64,000 nucleotides of DNA from Roseibacillus persicicus (GTDB lineage: Bacteria; Verrucomicrobiota; Verrucomicrobiia; Verrucomicrobiales; Akkermansiaceae): contig NZ_BMXI01000007.1 in assembly GCF_014651675.1 (NCBI RefSeq), forward strand, positions 124,001 through 188,000, written 5' to 3'. A program made the translations under genes and the position numbers. The notes beneath the pieces are model-generated. The model was given only the letters and a program-made list of their open reading frames with translations, had not been told where the DNA came from and ran no database searches. Shown one piece after another: positions 52,522 through 64,000 of the stretch (position 1 is its first letter; each line of letters starts with the position of its first letter).

Positions 52522-52570
52522 ACGGTTTCCGGTACCGTAGATCGGGGTTCGATTCCCTGTGGGCCTACCA
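52522..52570 (+). repeat. Right attachment site (attR), partial tRNA copy
   Basis: 49 bases identical to the 3' half of tRNA-Arg (34188-34236), lacking the D arm and 5' acceptor strand. It is not a functional tRNA but marks the island boundary. Confidence 0.95.
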
Positions 52571-52792
52571 GTTTTTTCATCGTGCTTATTTTCATTGAGG
52601 ACGGTTCGCAATTTTTAGGCGCGTGAGGTATTTCTCTGAGGGTTGGGTGGAGGTTTGGTCGCATTGGGCAGAGTGGACCCACTGCATCTTTTTTGGATGT
52701 CTTTGCGACTATGGCAGGTCGTATACGAAAAAAACGGTCGTGAGAACACAGCTGTTTATGCAAGGAAAGATGGAGGTCGAATGATGCCTTCG

Positions 52793-52950
52793 CTAGGAGC
52801 GCTTGCGGCGGGGGAAGGCGAGTGACGACAGGGCTCGGGGACGGGAAGGACCGCCAAAGAGATGGTATTGATTGTAGTGCTCGATCCGCTATTGAGATTT
52901 ATTGCGAATGAGATTTCGTCAGTGACTCCGTCGGCGATGAAGGTGAAGTT
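52793..52950 (-). pseudogene. Remnant of a PEP-CTERM protein gene
   Basis: Read on the minus strand, 40 codons give F-T-F-I-A-D-G-V-T-D-E-I-S-F-A, T-I-N-T-I-S-L-A-V-L-P-V-P-E-P. After a frame change come A-L-S-S-L-A-F-P-R-R-K-R-S and a TAG at 52793. This is a PEP-CTERM signal with most of the hydrophobic helix deleted. The frame is closed upstream by TAA at 52951, so the gene body is gone. It lies in the 534-bp gap (52571-53104), which otherwise holds only the terminator of icd. Confidence 0.65.
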
Positions 52951-53012
52951 TTACATAGGAAGAGAACCGACCGCGCTGCCTCTGGGCTCTCGGTGGGTTC
53001 TCCGACTCATTC

Positions 53013-53060
53013 CCAAAAAAAGACCCCAGAGAGACGGTTGAAAGTCTCTGACTGGGGTTT
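53013..53060 (-). terminator. Rho-independent terminator of isocitrate dehydrogenase gene
   Basis: On the minus strand an interrupted stem (ACCCCAG and AGAGAC paired with GTCTCT and CTGGGGT) is followed by CTTTTTTT. It is 45 bp past the stop of the gene at 53105. Confidence 0.85.
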
Positions 53061-53104
53061 GCGAGGGGTCAGGCCGGTTTCACCCGATTGCCTAAGGGTC
53101 AGGC

Positions 53105-57030
<3,926 letters not shown>

Positions 57031-57034
<4 letters not shown>

Positions 57035-58101
57035 AGTTCTTTGCCTTTCAGCTTTGCCTTAATGGTGGGAACAATCTCGGAGAGCTCGTCGACAACGGTA
57101 AAGTGAGAAGGGTCACAATAGCGCTCCAGTAGATCGACGAGGGGGGCCCAGAAGTGGGTGCCATTCTCGTCGCGGCGGTTGAAGATGACGACTGGCTTGT
57201 TCTTCATCAAATCGTTCCCCTGTTGGTGGAAAATCATTAGAGCGAGAAGCTCCTGCACGGAGCCTGCGCCGCCGGGGAAGATGACGAAGGCGTCCGAGTT
57301 CTCGATCATCACTTCCATGCGGGTATAGATATCGTCTCGCAACCAGAAGCAGGACAGGCCTTCAGGCAAGCCTTCCAAGCGAATGATGTGGGGCACATTG
57401 GAGCCTGCAGTCCAGCCCCCGGCAGACACCGAGCCTCTCACAACCGCTCCCATGATTCCGCTTTTGCCGGCTCCGGAGACACAACCCAGGTTGCTCTCGG
57501 CGAGCTCGCGGCCCAGTGCCTCGCCGTCGGCAAGGTAGTCCTCCTTCTCGATGGTGGCGGAGCAGAAGACGCAGACATTGGCGAGAAGGTCGGCGGGTGC
57601 GGGCTGGTTGGCATCATCGGGGAGAACTGGTGGATCTGCCAGCGGCTCGCGGTCGATGGGGGGGAGTCCCTTGTCGCGGAAGGCGCGGAGAGCTTCCGTC
57701 ACTCCCTCTGCAGAATCGGCGACGAGGAGATAATCCCGGTGGTCTTGTTTGATGGTGCCGAGGGCATTGAGGTGGTCCAGCAATTGGAAAACGATGTCCC
57801 ATGAACCGTCGTCGTTAAGAATGACCGTCGGCTTGTCGGCGAGGTGTTTGTCCAAGGTCTGATAGCCGACGAAGATGGAGATGGCCTTGAACATGTCTTC
57901 CAAGCTGGCTCCGGGGGTGAAGACGAAGGCTTGGGACTCGATGATCTTTTTCTCGATGTTTGTGAGAGTGATCTTTTGGTCTCCATTGGAGTTGTAGATA
58001 TCCCACCCCGCGTTGAAGAGGTGAAAAAGAAGGCGGGCGCGGGTGGAGCGGCTGGGGTCTTCGGGACCGATGACGGTACCGGAAAGGCGAACGTTGGGCA
58101 T
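57031..58101 (-). CDS. LOG-family protein with two LOG-like halves
   Basis: 356 residues from the ATG at 58101. The C-terminal half is a full LOG domain: C-V-F-C-S-A-T, G-C-V-S-G-A-G-K-S-G-I-M-G-A-V and P-G-G-A-G-S-V-Q-E-L, a variant of the P-G-G-x-G-T-x-x-E nucleotide motif with Ser for Thr. The N-terminal half has a second, weaker copy (F-V-F-T-P-G-A-S-L-E-D-M-F, K-P-T-V-I-L-N-D-D-G) lacking the full motif. LOG enzymes hydrolyse nucleotide 5'-monophosphates to base and ribose 5-phosphate. A tandem protein with one degenerate half is unusual. Confidence 0.8.
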
Positions 58102-58254
58102 AGTGGGGTTCTGAGATGTGGATTGAGCGTTCCCTTCATGAGGGCACACGCGTGGCAGGAGAGACTACCCTAAATTCACGGCTTGCGGGTAAAATTTCTG
58201 TCCTCCCCGTCATTCAACACGAAGAAAGTCTCCGATTGATGGCTGTTTTTGGCC

Positions 58255-59868
58255 CTAAGCTCCTTTGCTCACCAGGCAGGCTCCGACAAAAGAGTAGAAG
58301 AGGGGATGAGGGTAGTTGGGCTTGGACAAAAACTCTGGATGGAACTGGGCCGCCACAAAGTAGGGGTGCTGGGGAAGCTCGATGATTTCCACCAGACCCT
58401 CATTGGCTGAGACCGAAGAGATGACGAGACCCGCCTCCTGAATGCGGTCGAGGTAATCGGAGTTGAACTCATACCGGTGACGGTGCCGCTCCTTGATCTC
58501 GGCCGCTCCTTGGTAAATTTCCGAGGCCTTGGTGTCGGGATAAAGGATAGAGGTTTGTAGCCCCAGACGCATGGAGGCACCCATGTCGCGAATTCCCTTT
58601 TGCTCCTCCTGCAGACAGATCACGGGTTCGCTGCAGTCTTTGTCGAACTCGGTGGAGTTGGCTCCGGTGATGCCGCAGACATTGCGGGCGAATTCAATGG
58701 TCGCGATCTGCATACCAAGACAAATTCCAAAGAAAGGAATGTTGTTCTCGCGTGCATGCTGCGCGGTGAGGATCTTGCCTTCCACGCCACGATCACCGAA
58801 GCCGCCGGGAATGAGGATCCCGTCGACCTTGCCAATCACTTTGGCTGCACCGTGCTCTTGCACTGCCTCCGCATCCACGCGGATGACATTGACACGCGTC
58901 CGGTGGGCTGCACCGGCGTGGGTGAGGGATTCGTAGATGGACTTATAGGCATCCTGCAGCTCGATGTATTTGCCGACGACGGCGATATCGACCGAGTTCA
59001 CGGGGTTGACGATACGATCCACAAAGTCCTCCCAGTCCGATAAATCGGGGGTGGGGGAATCCGTCATGCCGAGGCGATCGACTACCAGGCGGTCAATCTT
59101 GTCGCGGCGAAGGTCGAGAGGGCACTGGTAAATTGTGTTTTCGACATCGCGGAAGGCCACGACATTCTTTTTCTCCACGTTGCAGAACATCGCGATTTTT
59201 CTGCGGTTGTCTTCATCGAGGTCATGCTCGGTCCGGCAAATGATGATGTCGGGCTGAATACCGATTTCCCGCAACTTGGCCACGGACTGCTGGGTGGGCT
59301 TGGTCTTGATTTCGCCTGCGGCGCGGATCAGAGGAAGCAAAGTGACGTGGATGAAGCACACGTTTTCTCTGCCTACTTCCAAGGCAAATTGGCGCAAGGC
59401 TTCCAGGAAAAGAGTGCCCTCAATGTCTCCCACGGTTCCGCCGATTTCAGTGATCAGGATCTCCACATCGGGATTGGCCTTCGTGACGTCAAAGAGTCTT
59501 TTCTGAATCTCGTCCGTGACGTGTGGGATATATTGCACGGTCTTGCCGAGATATTTCCCTTCGCGCTCATTGCGGATCACGGTCTCGAAGACCTGACCCG
59601 AGGACAGCGAGTTGAGTTTGGAAAGATTGCTGGAGGTGAACCGCTCGTAATGCCCCAGATCGAGGTCGGTTTCGGCTCCGTCATCGAGGACGTAAACTTC
59701 CCCGTGTTGATAGGGAGACATCGTGCCGGGATCGACATTGAGGTAGGGATCGAACTTTTGGATCATGACCTTGTGGCCACGGTGTTCGAGGAGAGCTCCG
59801 ATGGAAGCTGCTGCCAGTCCTTTCCCAAGAGAGGAGACAACGCCTCCGGTGACAAAGATGTATTTCAC
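58255..59868 (-). CDS. pyrG: CTP synthase
   Basis: 537 residues, complete. The start is GTG at 59868, in GTGA overlap with kdsB. The amidoligase domain begins [16 protein letters not shown]. The glutaminase domain has G-I-C-L-G-M-Q (Cys nucleophile) and H-P-E-F near the end. It makes CTP from UTP and glutamine. Coupling to kdsB is meaningful because KdsB uses CTP. Confidence 0.97.
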   Translation of the reverse strand: MKYIFVTGGVVSSLGKGLAAASIGALLEHRGHKVMIQKFDPYLNVDPGTMSPYQHGEVYVLDDGAETDLDLGHYERFTSSNLSKLNSLSSGQVFETVIRNEREGKYLGKTVQYIPHVTDEIQKRLFDVTKANPDVEILITEIGGTVGDIEGTLFLEALRQFALEVGRENVCFIHVTLLPLIRAAGEIKTKPTQQSVAKLREIGIQPDIIICRTEHDLDEDNRRKIAMFCNVEKKNVVAFRDVENTIYQCPLDLRRDKIDRLVVDRLGMTDSPTPDLSDWEDFVDRIVNPVNSVDIAVVGKYIELQDAYKSIYESLTHAGAAHRTRVNVIRVDAEAVQEHGAAKVIGKVDGILIPGGFGDRGVEGKILTAQHARENNIPFFGICLGMQIATIEFARNVCGITGANSTEFDKDCSEPVICLQEEQKGIRDMGASMRLGLQTSILYPDTKASEIYQGAAEIKERHRHRYEFNSDYLDRIQEAGLVISSVSANEGLVEIIELPQHPYFVAAQFHPEFLSKPNYPHPLFYSFVGACLVSKGA

Positions 59869-60641
59869 GGCTGTGTGGTGTTTTGCGTTTCGTGCAGACG
59901 GGTGAGTAGGTTTTCGAGAAGAGAAACTTGTTCGGGCGTGTCGAGGCCAATGGCTTCATGGTCTGTTAGAACCACCCGGATGCGGGCTCCATGATGCAAG
60001 GCGCGCAATTGTTCAAGAGATTCCGCAATTTCCAGAGGCGCTGGTGGCCATTGAACGAAGTCCCGGAGAAAATCCGAGCGGTAACCATAGAGCCCAATGT
60101 GGCGAAGCGGTTGAACGGAGTCCGCCACCCTCGCGAAGGGGATGGGAGAACGCGAAAAATAAAGTGCGTCATTGCAGGCGTTGAGGACGACCTTGACGAT
60201 GTTGGGATCCTGCAACTGTGCGGTGTCCTGCAACGGGGAGGCCGCAGTGATGAGGTCGATGCTGGCATCGGCTCCCAGCTGGCTGGCCAGTTGATCGACG
60301 AGCGCGGGCTCAATGAGGGGCTCGTCCCCCTGGATGTTGATAAAGTGGGTGGCAGAAGGAAAGCGAGCGGCAGCTTCCGCAATGCGGTCGGTCCCCGTGG
60401 GGTGCTCGGCAGAAGTCATCACGACCTCCATGCCGAAGCTCTGGGCGGCTTTTTCAATCCGTTCGTCATCGGTGGCGACAACGATTTGGTCGAGCTGTTC
60501 ACACTGGCGGGCACGAGCGCACACGTGCTCCAAGAGGGGTTTGCCACAGAGACGAAAAAGCGGCTTTCCGGGAAAGCGGCTGGAGGCCCAGCGGGCGGGA
60601 ATGACCCCGATGATTTGCGGTGATGCGGTAGAGTTGTTCAA
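59865..60641 (-). CDS. kdsB: 3-deoxy-manno-octulosonate cytidylyltransferase
   Basis: 258 residues. The start is TTG at 60641; no in-frame ATG lies before residue 70, and conserved sequence begins at residue 11. Motifs are [31 protein letters not shown] and I-N-I-Q-G-D-E-P. It activates KDO as CMP-KDO for lipid A assembly, so the organism has an LPS-bearing outer membrane. Its stop overlaps the pyrG start. Confidence 0.95.
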   Translation of the reverse strand: MNNSTASPQIIGVIPARWASSRFPGKPLFRLCGKPLLEHVCARARQCEQLDQIVVATDDERIEKAAQSFGMEVVMTSAEHPTGTDRIAEAAARFPSATHFINIQGDEPLIEPALVDQLASQLGADASIDLITAASPLQDTAQLQDPNIVKVVLNACNDALYFSRSPIPFARVADSVQPLRHIGLYGYRSDFLRDFVQWPPAPLEIAESLEQLRALHHGARIRVVLTDHEAIGLDTPEQVSLLENLLTRLHETQNTTQP

Positions 60642-60771
60642 GCGGCGAGCATGGGTTTCGAAACCCTAGGAAAATTTTAGACGGTTCGCCAAGGTTTTGC
60701 CGTCATGGTGACGAACTTTGCGAACGAATGAATGGACGCGGGGGGCGTCTGGTTGCTTAGGTGCGAACAGG

Positions 60772-62373
60772 ATGAAGGAAGTTCACGAAGCATTCGGCTG
60801 GATTGATTGGAGCGTGGTGGTGGTCTACATGATTTTTACCACGGTTCTGGGCGAGCGGCTCTCGGGGAAGCAGGCGACCATCAAGGACTTCTTTTTGGGA
60901 GGAAAGTCTCTGCCCTGGTGGGCGGTCACAGGGTCGATGATTGCGACCGAGATCAGCGCTCTCACCTTCATTGGGGTTCCCGGCGGAGTGTATGCCGCCC
61001 AGGGGGACTGGACCTATCTGCAGTGGGGAATCGGTTCCATCATCGCTCGCTTCGCGGTCGGCTATTGGTTGGTCCCGCTCTATTATGAAAAAGAAATTTA
61101 TTCGCCCTATGACTTTATGGGAAACCGTTTGGGCGAAGGCGTGCGGCGTCTAGTGACTGGATTGTTTTCCCTCGGGGCGGTGCTGGGAGCAAGTGTTCGG
61201 GTCGTGGTCACTGCGGTGATCCTGAAGGCCGTTACAGGCATGGACGCGATGCTTTGCATCGTGGTGATTGGGGCCTTTGCTGTCCTCTGGACCTTCCTGG
61301 GGGGCATGCAAACTGTAATCTGGACTGATGTCATTCAGTTCTGCCTGTTCATTCTAGGCGGCCTGCTGGCGCTCGGCTGGTTGGTCGGGACCTTGGGCTG
61401 GGATCAAATCGTCAGCCTGAACCAGTCGACCGCTCCCGATGGCACCGCCATCGACAAGATGCGGATCTTCAATCTTGCTTCACCGTTCACTGAGGAGGGT
61501 CGAGCTTTGAAATACACGCTCTGGGTCGGACTGTTGGCGATGCCTTTCCAGAACTTCGCGGCCTTCGGGATCGACCAGCTCAACACCCAGCGCATGTTCT
61601 GCTGTGGCAGTGCCAAGGACGCTCGCAAGGCGATGTGCTGGAGCTCTGTCTCCATCGTAATTACGCTGGTGATGCTGGCAGTGGGTTCAGGTCTCTTCGC
61701 CTGGTATCAGGTTCATCAGCCCAATGCGGATTTGGCGGCGGCATTTGCCAAGGACACCAACAATGTTTTTCCGGCTTGGATCGTGACGGTGATTCCAACC
61801 GGTCTATCCGGATTGATTCTTGCAGGCGCCTTTGCTGCTGCGATCTCGAGTCTGGATTCCGTCTTGGCGGCTCTCTCCCAGACGAGTTTATCCATTTTCT
61901 ATGGGAGAAAAAATCTTGAGGATGAAAGCAAGGGCAAGGAAAGAGTCATGCAGTCGCGCATCGCGGTCTGCATCTGGGGAGTGGTGCTGACGATCGTGAC
62001 GCTGGGGCTGTGGATTGCGTATGAGAATAACAAGGACAACGACCTCATTGGGCTGGCCTTCGGGATGGTAGCCTACACTTTCGGTCCCTTGCTGGGCATC
62101 CTGCTCGCCGCAATTTTCTTGAAAGGGCGGAACCTCACTCCCGGACTGATTATTGGGTCGTTTCTTTCCATTTTCTTCGTTGCTTGGTTCCGTCCCGAGA
62201 TCTTGATATTTTTCGAGAGCGTGGGAGCCAAAGACGTGGCTGAGGCCATCGTAAACAGCCGTCCCACCTTGGTCTCCGAATGGTTCTTTCCCATCAATGC
62301 CGGTCTCACGCTGTTCTGTGGCTGGATTGGAAAAGTGATTCTGGATTCGATCGCCAGAAGAAAAGCCGACTAG
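60772..62373 (+). CDS. Sodium:solute symporter (SSS family)
   Basis: 533 residues from the ATG at 60772; a TTG 18 codons upstream keeps the frame but adds no conserved sequence. About 13 membrane helices. Family hallmarks are F-F-L-G-G-K-S-L-P-W-W, G-S-M-I-A-T-E-I-S-A-L-T-F-I-G-V-P-G in helix 2 with sodium-binding positions, and G-A-F-A-A-A-I-S-S-L-D-S-V-L-A-A-L-S in helix 9. It imports a solute with Na+; sugars or carboxylates are most likely in this branch. No catabolic operon partner flanks it. Confidence 0.9.
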   Translation: MKEVHEAFGWIDWSVVVVYMIFTTVLGERLSGKQATIKDFFLGGKSLPWWAVTGSMIATEISALTFIGVPGGVYAAQGDWTYLQWGIGSIIARFAVGYWLVPLYYEKEIYSPYDFMGNRLGEGVRRLVTGLFSLGAVLGASVRVVVTAVILKAVTGMDAMLCIVVIGAFAVLWTFLGGMQTVIWTDVIQFCLFILGGLLALGWLVGTLGWDQIVSLNQSTAPDGTAIDKMRIFNLASPFTEEGRALKYTLWVGLLAMPFQNFAAFGIDQLNTQRMFCCGSAKDARKAMCWSSVSIVITLVMLAVGSGLFAWYQVHQPNADLAAAFAKDTNNVFPAWIVTVIPTGLSGLILAGAFAAAISSLDSVLAALSQTSLSIFYGRKNLEDESKGKERVMQSRIAVCIWGVVLTIVTLGLWIAYENNKDNDLIGLAFGMVAYTFGPLLGILLAAIFLKGRNLTPGLIIGSFLSIFFVAWFRPEILIFFESVGAKDVAEAIVNSRPTLVSEWFFPINAGLTLFCGWIGKVILDSIARRKAD

Positions 62374-62459
62374 GTGTTTTTTCGATAGGAGAAGGATCCG
62401 GGGGAAAATGAAATTTCAGCCTTTATGGCACAATTTCGCGAAAAAAGTCTCCTGCGCGT

Positions 62460-62486
62460 TTGACACTGGGGGCGCAAGTTTATTTA
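62460..62486 (+). promoter_or_regulatory. Candidate promoter of the Pro/Ala-rich protein gene
   Basis: A perfect TTGACA (62460-62465) and TATTTA (62481-62486) are 15 bases apart, a short spacer. The region after it is AT-rich and leads to the start at 62546. Confidence 0.4.
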
Positions 62487-62545
62487 ACTACTAACACGAT
62501 TATCACCAAGAACTGGAGAAGTTCGTAAACACACACCATCACACT

Positions 62546-63238
62546 ATGAGCGACGAGGCACCAAAACCACCAAAGCCGATGACCAAAACTTCGGCTGTTC
62601 CATTGAAGAAAGAAACTGTGCGGGTTACCCTGAAGGCTTCTGACGCACCTGCTCCTTCGGCGTCTACTCCGCCTGCGCCAGCGGCTCCCTCCGCACCCGC
62701 AGCGCCTTCTGCTCCAGCCGCTCCTTCGGCCCCGGCAGCACCAGTTGCTCCAAGCGCGCCGATGGCTCCCAAGCCGCCTGCAGCTTCCGTTCCCGCGGGA
62801 CCTCCCAAGCCTTCCGCGCCCGCACCTGCTCCGACTGTTGCTTTGAAGACAGCTGGCGGCACGATTGGCGGCGCACCCGCACCGGCTCCTACCGTGCCAT
62901 TGAAAGTCGGTGGTGCTGCTCCGGCTTCCGCTCCTTTGAAGACCCAGCCTTTGACCGGCGGTCCTGGCACTGCGCAGCTTCCCAAGGCGACCGTTCCTCT
63001 CGGTGGAACCCAGGCCCTTGGCCAGCCGACTGGATTGCAGACTACTCCCGGAACCATCGGCGGCTTCGACGATGATGATGAGGAAGAAGAAAACGCAACA
63101 CTCACCTCCGTCCTCGCCATCCTGGCGCTGGTAGCGGCGATTGCGGCTCTGACTTTCCAGTTTCTGACTGCGAAGACTTGGGTTGATAACACCACCCCTG
63201 ACGCCCGCGTTTGGTCTGACTACACTGGCCTCGAGTAA
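62546..63238 (+). CDS. Pro/Ala-rich protein with C-terminal membrane anchor
   Basis: 230 residues. Residues 30-165 are low-complexity Pro/Ala/Ser with repeated A-P-S-A-P-A-A-P units and three T-V-x-L-K-T/V motifs (T-V-A-L-K-T, T-V-P-L-K-V, T-V-P-L-G-G). An acidic run D-D-D-D-E-E-E-E precedes a single membrane helix (L-A-I-L-A-L-V-A-A-I-A-A-L-T-F) near the C-terminus, then a 25-residue tail. With no signal peptide, the long part is probably cytoplasmic and the protein tail-anchored. There is no obvious ribosome binding site. A 23-residue peptide gene follows 18 bp on. Function unknown. Confidence 0.75.
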   Translation: MSDEAPKPPKPMTKTSAVPLKKETVRVTLKASDAPAPSASTPPAPAAPSAPAAPSAPAAPSAPAAPVAPSAPMAPKPPAASVPAGPPKPSAPAPAPTVALKTAGGTIGGAPAPAPTVPLKVGGAAPASAPLKTQPLTGGPGTAQLPKATVPLGGTQALGQPTGLQTTPGTIGGFDDDDEEEENATLTSVLAILALVAAIAALTFQFLTAKTWVDNTTPDARVWSDYTGLE

Positions 63239-63256
63239 CCTTAATCTTCACCTATT

Positions 63257-63328
63257 ATGGCTGTATCTATTATTACTTTCGTTCTTGCTCTCGCTGCTGC
63301 TGCCCTTGCTTTTCTTGCGTCGCAGTAG
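63257..63328 (+). CDS. Very small hydrophobic membrane peptide
   Basis: A 23-residue frame, M-A-V-S-I-I-T-F-V-L-A-L then A-A-A-A-L-A-F-L-A-S-Q, is one hydrophobic helix from end to end. It lies 18 bp after the Pro/Ala-rich gene and before a strong terminator, so it would be on the same transcript. The neat composition and placement suggest a real small membrane peptide. Confidence 0.55.
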   Translation: MAVSIITFVLALAAAALAFLASQ

Positions 63329-63381
63329 GTCGTGGAGAATGAGCCCGACGGGCATTTGAAATTCCTTTTCTGAGAGACAAG

Positions 63382-63405
63382 GGTGGCGCTTGACGCCACC
63401 TTTTT
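63382..63405 (+). terminator. Rho-independent terminator
   Basis: A 7-bp perfect stem (GGTGGCG with CGCCACC) around CTTGA is followed by TTTTT. It ends the Pro/Ala-rich protein and small-peptide transcript before trxA. Confidence 0.9.
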
Positions 63406-63423
63406 GCTGTACATAGTTCTCGC

Positions 63424-63744
63424 ATGGCATTGCAATTTACCAACGATAATTTCCAGACCGAAGTCCTCGAATCCGAAGTCCCCGTGCTGGTCGACTTTTG
63501 GGCCGAGTGGTGTGGACCTTGCAAAAGTGTGGCCCCCCTCGTGGATGCGGTTGCCGGCGAGGTCGAAGGAGTGGCCAAGGTCGGCAAGGTGAACATCGAC
63601 GAAGCAGGAGAACTGGCGCAGAAGTATGGCGTCTCGTCGATTCCGACCTTCTTGTTTTTCAAGGGAGGACAGGTGGTTGATACGATCGTGGGAGCACGCG
63701 TGACGCAGGATAGTTTGCGCGAGCAGCTTGAGGCTTTGGCCTAA
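63424..63744 (+). CDS. trxA: Thioredoxin
   Basis: 106 residues, the standard length. The redox site is W-A-E-W-C-G-P-C (Cys30 and Cys33), the cis-Pro is in S-I-P-T-F, and the C-terminal G-A-R motif is present. It reduces protein disulfides in the cytoplasm. It has its own space between two terminators, so it is a single-gene unit. Confidence 0.97.
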   Translation: MALQFTNDNFQTEVLESEVPVLVDFWAEWCGPCKSVAPLVDAVAGEVEGVAKVGKVNIDEAGELAQKYGVSSIPTFLFFKGGQVVDTIVGARVTQDSLREQLEALA

Positions 63745-63810
63745 CTTCCCAGCGAGGTGATTTCGTTCTGAGACCAGAATGGAATTTCCGAGCCCACAAA
63801 TTTTCAATAA

Positions 63811-63845
63811 AAGCTGCTGCCTTCATTTAGGCGGCAGTTTTTTTG
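63811..63845. terminator. Terminator after trxA, probably bidirectional
   Basis: CTGCTGCC pairs with GGCGGCAG (one G-U) around a short AT-rich loop, followed by seven T. On the other strand CTTTTATT follows, so it can also end the gene entering from the right edge. Confidence 0.85.
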
Positions 63846-63873
63846 TCTGGGTGATGAGGTAATCGATTGAGCC

Positions 63874-64000
63874 TCAGTTCATCCAAGGATGCTCGGGACA
63901 CAGTGCAAGAAGCCGATGAAACGGGGACAGGCCGTTGAGGGTGTCTTCCCAAAGACTTTGGTCATGAGTCATTCCCAACAGACTTTCTGGCGGGGGACTG
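63874..64000 (-). CDS. 3' end of a gene entering from the right edge
   Basis: An open minus-strand frame of 41 codons ends at TGA 63874. It reads L-L-G-M-T-H-D-Q-S-L-W-E-D, then F-H-R-L-L-A-L-C-P-E-H-P-W-M-N. The composition and the terminator placed just after it support a real gene. Too little is present to name the product. Confidence 0.6.
   Translation of the reverse strand, partial: SPPPESLLGMTHDQSLWEDTLNGLSPFHRLLALCPEHPWMN

Larger units (their letters stand above)
34188..52570. mobile_element. 18.4-kb integrative genomic island with defence cargo in tRNA-Arg
   Basis: It is bounded by an exact 49-bp direct repeat of the tRNA 3' half. It carries a tyrosine integrase next to the right end, AlpA-like HTH, DUF3820 and PrimPol genes, then a 13-kb minus-strand defence run from hsdM to hsdR. 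No capsid, tail, terminase, relaxase or conjugation gene is visible. It is therefore a phage-satellite-like or mobilisable island rather than a prophage or self-transmissible element; that classification is inference. A recombinase remnant and a degraded left end show an older history of insertion. Confidence 0.9.

Noticed and set aside
52522-52570. A second tRNA-Arg gene
   Set aside because: Only the 3' 49 bases are present; the D arm and 5' acceptor strand are missing. It is an attachment-site copy.
62640-62860. CRISPR-like or minisatellite array in the Pro/Ala-rich gene
   Set aside because: The short repeats are codon-level low complexity with no fixed unit or spacer.
62539-63195. 218-codon minus-strand Gly/Ala-rich frame opposite the Pro/Ala-rich protein
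   Set aside because: Pro/Ala codons read backwards give Gly/Ala-rich text. The plus strand has the membrane helix, the acidic run and a terminator in the right place.

Overview
The window reads as a chromosome segment of a Verrucomicrobiota bacterium, probably order Verrucomicrobiales and plausibly marine. This is inferred from gene content, not from a marker gene. The pointers are PEP-CTERM proteins, a large secreted protein with autotransporter-associated beta-strand repeats, secreted proteins with thrombospondin-type-3-like Asp-rich repeats and a shared C-terminal beta module, a pair of secreted sulfatases, a 3-keto-disaccharide hydrolase (DUF1080) protein, an ECF sigma/anti-sigma pair with a large sensor ectodomain, and KdsB (Gram-negative lipid A/KDO synthesis).

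Left part (1-34 kb), host chromosome. A PEP-CTERM protein and a 1016-residue beta-repeat protein lie divergent from a membrane histidine kinase/NarL-type regulator pair. A minus-strand run of secreted catabolic and surface proteins follows: two sulfatases, a hypothetical protein, the DUF1080 protein, a small secreted protein and a 1.2-kDa-residue-scale (about 1195 aa) prepilin-like protein. An ECF sigma factor and its anti-sigma factor read away from these, followed by two paralogous secreted proteins that differ in how their C-termini end. Housekeeping genes come next: M32 carboxypeptidase, diadenylate cyclase with a stub of its regulator, BioD, a CAP-domain protein, an RluD/esterase/FAD-monooxygenase operon, a DEAD-box helicase and a BatA-like vWA protein.

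Middle part (34.19-52.57 kb), a mobile genomic island in tRNA-Arg(CCG). An exact 49-bp copy of the tRNA 3' end lies at the far end. Just inside that copy sit a tyrosine integrase, an AlpA-like HTH gene, a DUF3820 gene and a PrimPol-type primase gene. The cargo is one minus-strand run of defence genes: hsdM, hsdS, a PD-(D/E)XK nuclease, a leftover 3' end of a second hsdS, another PD-(D/E)XK-like nuclease with an unknown partner, a GmrSD-like DUF262/DUF1524 protein, a HipA-like kinase with a DUF3037 protein, and finally hsdR. Most junctions overlap or nearly touch, so it is probably expressed as a long operon. The duplicated hsdS end looks like a recombination scar showing how accessory modules entered the type I restriction locus. 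Parts of a second integrase also survive as a remnant. No phage structural or conjugation genes are visible, so the element resembles a satellite or mobilisable island.

Right part (52.57-64 kb), host again. A frameshifted PEP-CTERM remnant is followed by monomeric NADP-isocitrate dehydrogenase, a secreted PPC-like protein, a tandem LOG-family protein, pyrG-kdsB, a sodium:solute symporter, a Pro/Ala-rich membrane-anchored protein with a 23-residue hydrophobic peptide gene behind it, thioredoxin, and the 3' end of a gene entering from the right edge.

All assignments come from reading the sequence and recalled family motifs; no database search was run.
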